Part shown: one piece after another, positions 32,776 through 43,018 of the stretch
Position numbering within the stretch: the first letter of the stretch is position 1
How the letters are laid out: the number at the start of each line of letters is the position of its first letter
DNA from: Eustoma russellianum
Lineage: Eukaryota; Streptophyta; Magnoliopsida; Gentianales; Gentianaceae
NCBI GenBank assembly: GCA_036186865.1
Contig: AP025074.1
Coordinates: forward strand, 6,252,877 to 6,316,876
DNA: 64,000 nucleotides
Reading direction: 5' to 3'
Position numbers and translations under genes: made by a program
The notes under the pieces: model-generated
Seen by the model: only the letters and a program-made list of their open reading frames with translations
What the model was told of the DNA's origin: nothing
Databases searched by the model: none

Positions 32776-33900
32776 TTGTATCAAATGCATGTTGTACATA
32801 TCTTTAGATGTTCTTTTGATATTGTTAGTTTGTTAACTTTGTTTTAGGATAGTTTGTGTTGTATTCTTGCCTTATCTTTCAGGTACACGTTTTTAGCTTG
32901 AAGATGCAAATCAAACCTGAATTTTTGCCCAAGCAAAGAGGTAAAATGCAAGTAACTTACAAGCAAGGTGGTGACAAGCACCCATGTCAAAAACCTGATT
33001 GTTTTTCACGCAAGCAAGGAAGAAACAACCAGCTCAAGCCTTCAACCAATAGAAAGGAGTCTTCTAAATGCTTGATCCAATCATGAACAACTAAAGAAAG
33101 TTCAACAAGCTGCTCAACCAAGGATCCAATCACAAAACATCAAGAAGGGCGGCTGGTTCATGGCTATTTTGTTTGAATATTCAACACCAAAGTAAGAACC
33201 AATCAAGGCCAAGTACAAACCAAGCTGCACACTCCATAAACCAATCAAAACCTTGGCTGAATTCAAGCAAGCAAAGAAACGGATGATTAAGGGAAATTGG
33301 TTGAAAATTCAAGCTACAACTCACAACCAATCAAAGCTAAGATTCAAGCAAGCAGCTCAATGTTTAAACCAATCAAATTATGGCTGAAGACAAGCAAAGA
33401 AGGAAGGAGAAGCAACCAGCTTCTTTTTCACCGAAAGTTGCTCCAACTTGTTCAAAAAGAAAGCATGTTATTCCTAGACTTGTACTTTGTATTTTAAACT
33501 TTGTACCTTGTTTATTTTCGTTGGTTATAAGTAGTATTAGAAGCTGAATGTAAAGAGGAACCATTATCAAACATATTTCAATCAAATTTCCTTCAAGGAG
33601 TTCACAACTATTTCTTAGTTGAAGTTTGAAACCACTAACGGTTTTCTTTCAAGTTCCTAGCCTAGAACTTGTTAGTATTTGCTTCATCATTTGGTTTACA
33701 GCATCTTAGGGTCTCATAGAGGTTTTAGATGTGTTGGAGTGCCAAAGAGGGAGAGGTGTTGGCATAAATTGAGCCAAGAACAATGGTTAAAGTTCAAGGG
33801 GTATCTTGGAGATGTTCTTTGACATAGCTTGTGTTCAAATCAGTTTGGAATAAGAGACAAAGTCCTTGGCAACGTTTTCTAGCCTTCGTTTGGCTCATCA
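32734..33900 (+). repeat. Partial 3' LTR of gypsy E
   Basis: Colinear with the D LTR except that the first 150 or so bases are lost in the pol-LTR deletion. Ends TTTGGCTCATCA. A TATA-like TTATAAGTAG lies near 33526. No other gene content. Confidence 0.9.
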
Positions 33901-33958
33901 ATCCTATCCCGTGCTCATGTTTAGATTCGAGGACGAATCATTTCGAAGGGAGAGGGAA
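33901..33958 (+). other. 3' internal end and polypurine tract of gypsy J1
   Basis: 58 bases with ATTCGAGGACGAATCATTTC and the tract AAGGGAGAGGGAA, the common end of plant gypsy pol. Matches the minus-strand sequence at 48417-48475 (J2). E is inserted directly before it. Confidence 0.85.
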
Positions 33959-34639
33959 TGATGCACTCCTATGAGGCTTCAGCAACATATCAAGCATGTC
34001 AAACATTGCAGTTGTTAGTTCTCTAAGACATGTAGCACTTGTATAAACATTTAAGGGTCATCCGACCATTCATAACTGCAAGTTCATGTCTCTTATAGTC
34101 TAAAAAACCCTAGGACATGTTGTATATGTGGTATATGTTGTTTTTTTGTGCATCTGAACTCATTTAGGCTCAAGGAAGCAAGAATCAAACTGATCCAAAG
34201 TTCAAACACAAGGCTGAAACTGAACAGTGAAGTAGGCAGCTTGACACTCGGTTGGTATTTTGGCCATATATCTCCAACGACAAGTCCAATTGACCTCATT
34301 GCAGTTGCAGGTGATATATAAGAAGTTTATCTACATCTTTTATGTGCATGACTTTTTCCATTAGAGGCCTGTAACAAGCTCCACAATCGTCGTAAACAAG
34401 CAGGCTGCTTAGTCACTTGCTCCCAAATGTCCACATCCGAAGCAGGTCACTCACTCATCTGGCATCCAAATGACGTCAAACTGGCGCCAACATTCACATT
34501 CAGGAACAGATCTACAACTTTGATTTGTGTTGCAAAATCTAATTCGAATGGTAGGATGGCCATTTGGGCGAAACACAACCAACTGTCCATATTGGTTATG
34601 TTTTGTATAATCGGCAGATTTGCCAAATTGTGAGCCAAT
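33959..34639 (+). repeat. LTR of gypsy J1, first part
   Basis: Starts TGATGCACTCC right after the polypurine tract; its first 300 bases match the J2 LTR on the minus strand. Interrupted by copia L at 34640 and resumed at 46008. No gene seen. Confidence 0.85.
34635..34639 (+). repeat. Target site duplication of L, left (CCAAT)
   Basis: CCAAT before the L 5' LTR, repeated at 46003-46007. Confidence 0.95.
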
Positions 34640-37623
34640 TGTTGTGATATATTATGTTTGAGTGATTGCAAAATGTATATGTGAGCATATGTGTAATTGT
34701 TGTGCAAAATGTATATGTGAGCATATGTGTAATTGTTGTGATTAGAAAATGCATATGTGATATATATATGTGTAACGTTTACATATGAAATTGATTGTGC
34801 ATGACATGAACTTATGAACTTATGAGCTAAATGTGAAATTGCTTGAATGAATCAAGATTGAACAAGTTTGATTAATATCATGAGATTGAACTTGGCCAAT
34901 TCAATCACATATCTTAATCAAGACATGTTCAAACTGATCTTAGATTATATATGCCAATACATGTTGTTCAAACTGATCTTGGATGATATATATGTCAATA
35001 CATGTTTATTATATGAACTAACCAAGCCTTGAAGTCACATGACTTACAATATAAGGCAAATTGTTCGGTTTAGTATCCTATTGCAGGTTTTGGTTCATAT
35101 CTTGAGCAAATGAACTCCAAATTGAGTCATTCAAAAGCCCACTTGATCCTTATTCAATTTAGAATCTAATTGGCTGAGGAAGAGCATGCTTGGCACGGGT
35201 TAAAACTGAATTGACCCGGTGGGAAGCTTATTGACCTATATAAGGGTTATTTTGGTAATTTCACCATTTGGACTTCTCATTCTTATTTGGTCTTCTTCCA
35301 ACTGACTTATATGATCATTTGACACATTTATAAGTCATGTCACATCATGGCAACGAATGAATCTGGAGCAGCACCATGTCTAGGTTCATCCTAGGACAAA
35401 GTTCCTATTTTTGTGCTGAAGGGTATTCTGGTCATTTCACTTGCCAATTGATCTTCCAACATGTTATATATTGCTTATATGATGGTTATATGTGTTTATG
35501 TCACATATGGTACGTTTCCTATTTTTATGGAAACGGGCAGCAAGGTCTATCTCATTGGAATTCTCATATTATGGTTATCACATCTATGGTTTTCTTGGAA
35601 TTCTTGGTATTCTTCATATGGTTTTCTATGCTACATGTTGAAGACTATATATTATATAGTTGTGCACACGGTTTATGGATATTGGTGCATATATATTATG
35701 TTCAAATTTTCAGATTTGAACAAGTCAAGGCAAGTTGAATTAAGCTACTATTTTGGTGCTGATTTTAAGTGATTATTCTTGGCTATTCTTATCATGTTAC
35801 AAACGGCTATCTTAGTTGAAATATGGAGCAAAATTCTCTCAAAGCAAACGGCTATATTTTGTTCAAAGATTGGAGCAAAAATCTCTTATATTCAAACGGC
35901 TACATATATTCAAAAGTTGAAGACCAAGTCAAGTTCAAAGGCTAGCTGAATTCTCTCTATATTTTAGCAAATATGCAACGGCTATGTGGTTCAAAATGTT
36001 GAAGACTTATTCAAAAAAGACTTGGCTGATCTCTATCTCTTAGCACATACCAACGGCCATATATGATAAAGAATTGAAGACTTATTCAAATTAAAAGATG
36101 TGGCTGATTTCTAGTTATTATCCAATGCCTATTTTTTAGGTCATACCAACGTTCATCCAAACGTTCATGTGGAGCCTTTTTCAACCTCTTTCAACGTCAT
36201 TTTGGCATTCAAAAAGAAGGGCAAAAATCTGTTCAAAAACACACGCATACATGGCAAGATATTTACACATGTACATTGCTTATTGGAGCTGGTTTTCCAA
36301 CGTTCAAATGGAGCTATTTCCACCTCATCTCCAACGTTCATAATGAGATAAATATTCAGGTGGAAGACTATTTCAAAGTAACAAAAATTTCAGATTTATC
36401 TTGAAAGTCAAATGGTAGCTAAAAAGGTGCTGATTTTATCTCCATTCTATCTCATTTCAACGGCTACTTTGTGGAGCCTTTGGGGTGATCTTTTGGCTAT
36501 AAATAGCTCCCAAGGTGAAGAGCAAAAGGTATCCAACGAAGGCAACAAAAGCATTCAAGACAAATCAGCTCTTTGTCTTCATTCTTCTCTTCTTCTCTTC
36601 TGTATTGAAGAACACATTTGTAGCAAGCTTTATGATTGTATAGTTCTTCAATTCTTGTCATTTCAACACCTTTCATACGACATATTTGTGAAGGAGAAGC
36701 TGGTGTATAAAGCTTACTCCTTAGAGGTGATCAAAAGGTGAAAAGGTGCAAAGGTGAAACTAGTTGCTGTTTTGGTGTAGTCACTTGAAGAAGTTGGTGA
36801 AAAGCTTCTTCCTTTGGCTTTGTAAGGTGACTTTGGTGTTTGGTGTTTAGTGAAATCCAAGAGAAGGTGTCTCTTGGGACTGGAGTAGGTCACATTGACC
36901 GAACCAGGATAATTCCTTGTGTTCTTTACTTATTTCCTGCACTTACTGTTTTCTGGCTGAAAGTTACACTAACTTGGCACGCATAATTGATCAAGCAAAC
37001 AGTCTTAGAATTGCATGAATTTTGGATATGTTATACTTCAATGTGTTAGCTTTCAGTAGCCGCAAGAATCACTAAATTCTGAGGAGTTTAGCTCAGTCAA
37101 ATCGTCTTCACAAAATTGTTGCTACATTCTGTGAACAATTCTGACCAGTGTGCAAACTTGTGCAATTTGAACAGGCTATCCTTTGAATCTTGGAGTGAGC
37201 CTTATATCAAATTAAACTAGACATCTTGAGGTTTAATTTGACATAAGATTCATCAAAATAGCACGGGTAGATTTTGAGATATTATCGTTTGAAGTTTAGC
37301 AAACATTCTGCCTGAAACTGCCAGAATTGCACACTTTACTTTTCTTGCTTATTTGAACGTGCTAACTTGCTTAGAATTGGCTGAATTTTTTATGACACAC
37401 TATAAACATACTAAACTTGATCTCTGCCAAGTTTGAGAGCTTGCACAGGTGTATAAGTGGTTCAACTGAAGCACTCAAAACGGTGAACTGTTTCTGGAAA
37501 TTTCAGAATCTGAGACTAAAGAGGCAAAGGGGTCTTCAAACAAGTTTTTGAAGGTAATTATAGTGTAATTTCCGCTAATCCACTATTCACCCCCCCCTCT
37601 AGTGGTGCTATACAGGTCCAACA
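34640..37623 (+). repeat. 5' LTR of L (2984 bp)
   Basis: TGTTGTGATATATT to GGTCCAACA, with two 36-bp units at its start and a partial duplication of about 50 bp near 34925-35005 that K lacks. TATA box at 36497-36506. Confidence 0.97.
35802..36506 (+). promoter_or_regulatory. L promoter: AACGG boxes and TATA box
   Basis: AACGG cores at 35802, 35847, 35895, 35977, 36052 and 36459, with several AACGTT/AACGTC variants between, then CTATAAATAG at 36497-36506. Spacing of the first five is 45-85 bp, each within a similar segment containing TTCAAA and GAAGACTTATTCAAA or TGGAGCAAAA. Confidence 0.5.
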
Positions 37624-37625
37624 AT

Positions 37626-37638
37626 TGGTATCAGAGCC
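37626..37638 (+). promoter_or_regulatory. Primer binding site of L
   Basis: TGGTATCAGAGCC two bases after the LTR. The leader extends to 37810. Confidence 0.97.
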
Positions 37639-37810
37639 TGGTTGAGCACCATATTCTGATTTGAGCTGAAAACGGTTTACATTCCAAAGTTGCAAAGTTG
37701 CTGGAAATTTTCTGGTTGTCTTATACTCTTCATATTTGGTATCTACAACAAGGTGACACTTTCTTTCTTTCTTATAAGTGTTTTAAACGTTTGCTCACAC
37801 ACCTAGAAGC

Positions 37811-39491
37811 ATGTCTAAGTCACACATGAAAATAGAATTAGAAGGCATGTCCACACAAAGACCACCTCTTTTTGATGGAGAAAACTTTAGTCATTGGAAA
37901 CTTAGGATGAAATTGTTCTTAATGGCTATTGATATAGACTTGTGGTCTATCATTGAAGATGGACCTTATGTGCCTACTAAGCATGTTATAATTGATGGCT
38001 TATCAAAAGAAGTTGAGAAATATAGAAAAGATTGGAGTGATGAAGATAAAAAGAAAATGAGTCTTAATGCTAAAGCAATGCAATTATTGTTGAATGGTTT
38101 AAGTAGGAGTGAATCTGCCTATGTCTCTTCTTGTTCAAGTGCAAAGGATATGTGGAAATGTCTTGAAATGAAGCATGAAGGAACTAATCAAGTAAAGGAA
38201 TCAAAGATTAACATGTTAATGACTACACTAGAATCATTTCATTTACTGCCTAATGAATCAATTGTTGATATGGATTTAAGGCTTACTAACTTATACAACT
38301 CACTTGAATCCCTTGGTAAAACGTTTTTGATGAAAGAAAAAGTGCAAAAAGTTTTGAGAAGTTTGCCAAGTGAATGGGATGCCAAAGTTAGTGCCATTGA
38401 AGAAAGCTCTCAAGGTAAGTTCAAGCACTTGGGATGACACATCTTCATCCGAATCTGAGGAGGAACCTGAAGTTGCACAAACATGTTTGGCTTCAAAGTC
38501 TACAAATGAGGTAACATTCGATTCTGACTCTGAATGTGATTTTACTCAAGATGAATTGTTGGATGAATTAGAAAAGTTGCATAATAGATATAAGAAGCTA
38601 TCCAAGGAGAAGAAAAGAATAGTTGAGGAGAAGAACAAGTTGGAGACGTCTAACTTGAATCTAACTTCTCAACTAGAAGTTCTTCAACTTGAATCATCTA
38701 ACACTATTAGTTCAATGCAAAATCAGATTAAGGAACTTAAGAACAAACATGAAAATGTGCAATGTGTGCAATGTGTTGATTTCAACGTTTTAAAGTCTAA
38801 ATTGCATGAAATACAAACTGAATTTGAATCATTGAAAGCATGCAACCTAGACTTGAACAAATCTTTAGAACAATTTAAGAATGGTTCCAACATGTTAGAC
38901 ACTCTCATTGCATCTCAAAAGCATGGAAATGACAAACAAGGTCTTGGATATGTTGAAGAAGCTGAATACACACCTAAGGAAACAACATTTGTATCATCTT
39001 CAACCAACATGAAATATAGGCCAAATGCATCTAGAAATGAATCTATTCTGCCCATACCTCCTTCTTCACAAAGATTGCAAAATGCATCAACATATAGGAA
39101 GGCAAATGCACCTAGAAACCATGCTTACATGTATACAAGAATGCATAAACAAAGTAGTATGAAATCTGCTCAAGTTATGCCTTATCTGCAACAACATGCT
39201 TATGTGAAGAACATGACATACTCTAGGCCTAAATCAGTTTACAACACACGGCCTAGACACACACAACATCGTGCTTATACACGGCCAAGATATAACTCAT
39301 ATACATGGCAACATTCAAATGCATATAGAACTTACAATGCTTATTCAACTAGAGATAAACGTGCAGCCCCTTTTCCATTATATTCTATGTATCAAAATCC
39401 ACTATTTGATCATTATATGCAACATGATTTTAACTTTTCAAAACCAAGAAAGGTTGTTCAAGTTTGGGTACCTAAAGGTACACTAACATGA
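37811..39491 (+). pseudogene. gag: Copia Gag of L, frameshifting 440-bp deletion
   Basis: The start and about 200 residues of the N-terminal domain match K. At 38399-38407 the sequence GAAGAAAGC joins two points that in K lie 440 bp apart (23446 and 23886), each at a copy of this 9-mer. The loss removes the basic patch and the CCHC zinc knuckle and shifts the frame; translation ends at 38437. The rest (acidic linker, coiled coil, tail to VPKGTLT) is open in another frame down to 39491. The protein cannot work as a normal nucleocapsid. Confidence 0.93.
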
Positions 39492-39559
39492 ACTTAACTT
39501 GTCTAACCTTGAAAGGACCCAAAATCAAAGGGTACCTAAGTTGTTATTTACATTTGTAG
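39468..39559 (+). other. Candidate 92-bp intron between gag and pol (L)
   Basis: GTACCT after TGG, TTTGTAG before the pol frame at 39560, same phase and length as in the other three copies. Confidence 0.45.
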
Positions 39560-42500
39560 GTACATAACATCAAAGAAAGACAAGTTGCTGGGTATAACAA
39601 CAAAGAAGATGAAAAGAACAAAACCAATTGGATAGTTGATAGTGGTTGCTCAAGACATATGACGGGCAACAAAAATTTGTTTAGCACACTTAAGAACATT
39701 GCAAAAGGTGGCAAAGTTACCTTTGGAGACAACAACCAAAGCCAAATAATTGGCAAAGGCAAGGTTGGTGATCCAAACAAGTTTGAGATCAAAAACGTCC
39801 TACTTGTAAGTAACTTAACCTTTGAGCTTTTAAGTGTTTCTCAACTATGTGACAACAACTTGAATGTTCTCTTTTCCTCCACCTCTTGTAAGATAATGGA
39901 TAAAAACAATCAAGTTGTGTTAAAAGGGAAACGTGAAGGAAACATATATGTGCTTAACATGGATGATATGCTAAGTAGTAACACAAAATGTCTTGTTTCA
40001 TATGAATCTGATCCCAATCTTTGGCATAGACGTTTAGGACATATTGGTATATCAACCTTAGAAAAACTACACGCTAAAAGTCTTGTTAAAGGATTGCCTA
40101 AACTTAACTTGAATGATTTTCAACTATGTGAATCTTGTATCAAAGGCAAACATGTTAGAGAATCCCTTAAGCCTAAAACTGAGATCACAACATCTAGAAT
40201 ACTAGAACTCTTGCATATAGACTTATTTGGTCCATGTAGAACAAGAAGCTTAGGTGGAAGTTATTATGTATGTGTAATAGTTGATGATTTCTCAAGATAT
40301 ACTTGGACATTGTTTCTTGCATCAAAAGATGAAAGTGCATCATCTATAGCTAATCTAATTAGACTACTTGAGAATGAACATGAATCACATGTTATTAAGA
40401 TAAGGAGTGATAGAGGTGGTGAGTTTAAAAATAGTGAATTAATCAAATTCTGTAATGAAAAAGGTATAAAACATGAATTCTCCCCACCAAGAACTCCTCA
40501 ACTTAATGGTGTAGTTGAAAGAAAGAATAGGACTATTCAAGAAGTAGCAAGAACAATGATGGTAGAAAACAAAGTACCTAAATTCTTATGGGCTGAAGCA
40601 GTAAACACATCAAGTTATATGATCAACAGACTATCAATAAGAAATAAATTGAACAAAACACCATTTGAAATCTTAAATGGACGACTCCCAAAAGTAAACT
40701 ATTTAAGAGTCTTTGGTTGTAAATGCTTTGTATTGAACACAATAGATAACTTAGATAAGTTTGATCCTAAGTCTGATGAACATATATTTGTGGGATATTC
40801 AATGAACTCTAAAGCATATAGATGTTATAATGCACAAACAAGAAAGATAGTTGAATCTATACATGTGAAGTTCAATGAAAATGCATATCTCCAAACAAGT
40901 AATCAACATGAAATCTATGTACCAAATGATCAAATACTTCATGATGAAGATGAACTTATCCTACCACCTACAAATGAACAAGTTGAAACACCAAATCAAA
41001 CTCTTGAAATGCATGAAGTTCAAACTCCCCCTACACAAGAACATAATGAAGAAAATGTGCCTAACCAACCTATTGAACATCATGAACCTATTGAAGATGC
41101 ACAACCAAGTAATTGGTGGCAAATAAGAGATAAACAAAAGCATCCTCAAGAACTTATCATAGGAGATGTAAATCAAGGGGTTAGAACACGTAGGCAAATA
41201 GATCCTAATGAATATGATCAATGGCATGCACTTATATCCCAAATTGAACCTAAGAATGTGAATGATGCCTTAAACGATGCATATTGGATAGATGCAATGC
41301 ATGAAGAGTTAAATCAATTTGAAAGAAACAATGTGTGGGATTTAGTACCTAAACCCGAGGATAAATCAATCATTGGAACTAAATGGGTGTTTAGGAACAA
41401 AATGAATGAACAAGGGGTTGTAGTAAGAAATAAAGCAAGACTTGTAGCTCAAGGATATAATCAAGAAGAGGGTATTGATTACGATGAAACATTTGCCCCT
41501 GTAGCAAGATTAGAATCCATACGCCTCTTATTAGCTTTTGCATGTTATAATGACATCAAATTATTCCAAATGGATGTTAAGAGTGCATTCTTAAATGGCT
41601 ATATCCAAGAAGAAGTTTTTGTTAAACAACCACCAGGCTTTGAAGATCCAAAGAACCCTGATCATGTATATAAACTTAAGAAAGCCTTGTATGGTTTGAA
41701 ACAAGCCCCCCGTGCATGGTATGAAAGATTTGCCAACTTTTTACTAAGTAACAACTTTCAAAGAGGAACCATAGATAGTACCTTATTCTTGAAAAAGAAA
41801 GACAAAGATTTGCTTGTAATACAAATATATGTAGATGACATAATCTTTGGTTCAACTAATCCTAACTTAGTAAAAGACTTTGAAGATTGTATGAAGTCTG
41901 AGTTTGAAATGTCCATGGTTGGTGAATTAAATTACTTCTTAGGCTTGCAAATAAAACAAACATCAAATGGTATACATATCAATCAACCCAAATACATAAG
42001 AGATATGATAAAGAAATTCAACTTTGAAAACTTGAAACCATCTCCAACACCAATGTGTACTTCAACAAAATTAGACAAAGATGAAAATGGTGTTGCATTT
42101 GATGAAAAACTATATAGGTCTATGATTGGTTCATTGCTATATCTAACTGCTAGTAGACCTGATATTATGTTTGCAGTATGTATGTGTGCAAGATTTCAAA
42201 GTATGCCTAAGTTGTCACACTTTAAAGCTGTAAAACGAATATTTAGATATCTTCAACATACACCAACATTAGGCTTATGGTATGATAGACAATCTAGTCT
42301 AAGTCTACATGCATATTCAGATGCAGATTATGGTGGATGTAGAGTAGATAGAAAGAGCACTAGTGGGACATGTCAATTCCTAGGAAACTCACTAATATCT
42401 TGGTTTTCAAAGAAACAATCTAGTGTTGCACTTTCTACTACTGAAGCAGAATATATGGCTTTAAGTCTATGTTGTACTCAACTATTATGGATTAAACAAC

Positions 42501-42772
42501 AACTTTCAGACTTTGAAATACAAGTCAATAATATCCCCATCTATTGTGATAGTACAAGTGCTATAAATTTGTCTAAAAACCCTGTACTACACTCTAAGGC
42601 AAAGCATATAGAAGTACGTTATCATTTTCTCCGTGATCATGTTAATCTTGGACATATACACATTGAACATGTTAGAACTGATCAACAAGTAGCTGATATA
42701 TTCACTAAACCCCTTAATCAAGCTATCTTTGAGACTTTACGTGCAAGACTTGGATTAATTGCTTACACCTGA
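39560..42772 (+). CDS. pol: Copia Pol of L, complete
   Basis: Open protease-integrase-RT-RNase H polyprotein with the same motif positions as K (counted from the internal Met at 39659): DSGCSRHM just upstream, integrase D188, D251, E287, YVDD at 724-727. Ends LGLIAYT. A few substitutions relative to K (for example N for K in SIRNKLN, P for A in NQPKYI) are outside catalytic motifs. No stop or frameshift was seen. Confidence 0.94.
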   Translation, partial: VHNIKERQVAGYNNKEDEKNKTNWIVDSGCSRHMTGNKNLFSTLKNIAKGGKVTFGDNNQSQIIGKGKVGDPNKFEIKNVLLVSNLTFELLSVSQLCDNNLNVLFSSTSCKIMDKNNQVVLKGKREGNIYVLNMDDMLSSNTKCLVSYESDPNLWHRRLGHIGISTLEKLHAKSLVKGLPKLNLNDFQLCESCIKGKHVRESLKPKTEITTSRILELLHIDLFGPCRTRSLGGSYYVCVIVDDFSRYTWTLFLASKDESASSIANLIRLLENEHESHVIKIRSDRGGEFKNSELIKFCNEKGIKHEFSPPRTPQLNGVVERKNRTIQEVARTMMVENKVPKFLWAEAVNTSSYMINRLSIRNKLNKTPFEILNGRLPKVNYLRVFGCKCFVLNTIDNLDKFDPKSDEHIFVGYSMNSKAYRCYNAQTRKIVESIHVKFNENAYLQTSNQHEIYVPNDQILHDEDELILPPTNEQVETPNQTLEMHEVQTPPTQEHNEENVPNQPIEHHEPIEDAQPSNWWQIRDKQKHPQELIIGDVNQGVRTRRQIDPNEYDQWHALISQIEPKNVNDALNDAYWIDAMHEELNQFERNNVWDLVPKPEDKSIIGTKWVFRNKMNEQGVVVRNKARLVAQGYNQEEGIDYDETFAPVARLESIRLLLAFACYNDIKLFQMDVKSAFLNGYIQEEVFVKQPPGFEDPKNPDHVYKLKKALYGLKQAPRAWYERFANFLLSNNFQRGTIDSTLFLKKKDKDLLVIQIYVDDIIFGSTNPNLVKDFEDCMKSEFEMSMVGELNYFLGLQIKQTSNGIHINQPKYIRDMIKKFNFENLKPSPTPMCTSTKLDKDENGVAFDEKLYRSMIGSLLYLTASRPDIMFAVCMCARFQSMPKLSHFKAVKRIFRYLQHTPTLGLWYDRQSSLSLHAYSDADYGGCRVDRKSTSGTCQFLGNSLISWFSKKQSSVALSTTEAEYMALSLCCTQLLWIKQQLSDFEIQVNNIPIYCDSTSAINLSKNPVLHSKAKHIEVRYHFLRDHVNLGHIHIEHVRTDQQVADIFTKPLNQAIFETLRARLGLIAYT

Positions 42773-42797
42773 ATAACAGTCTTTTGCATAATTTACA

Positions 42798-43018
42798 AAA
42801 TTAAGGGGGAGAAATAAATGTGTATATATATCATGTTAAGGGGAAGATAGATATCCCGTTAAGGGGGAGATAACACATTAAGGGGGAGCAGCTTACACTT
42901 GATTTAGATGCTTACTTGATTACACAGATTACAACACTTGATTTAGATGCACACTTGATTTAAATGCTTAATATACACATATGTGGGGTAATTTTGCAAA
43001 TCATCAAAAGGGGGAGAT
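42798..43018 (+). promoter_or_regulatory. Multiple polypurine tracts of L
   Basis: Four TTAAGGGG(G/A)AG tracts near 42802, 42837, 42860 and 42879, and the final AAAAGGGGGAGAT ending at 43018 next to the 3' LTR. Confidence 0.9.

Larger units (their letters stand above)
19679..33900 (+). mobile_element. Gypsy element E, interrupted by K
   Basis: Plus-strand Ty3/gypsy element seen in two pieces, 19679-19837 and 31370-33900, separated by copia K. The reverse transcriptase reading continues exactly across K once the ATTTC duplication is removed. The 5' part (LTR, gag, protease) is not in the window because D is inserted at 19679. The 3' end is a partial LTR ending GCTCATCA at 33900; then J1 sequence follows (expected duplication starts atcct). 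Confidence 0.9.
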
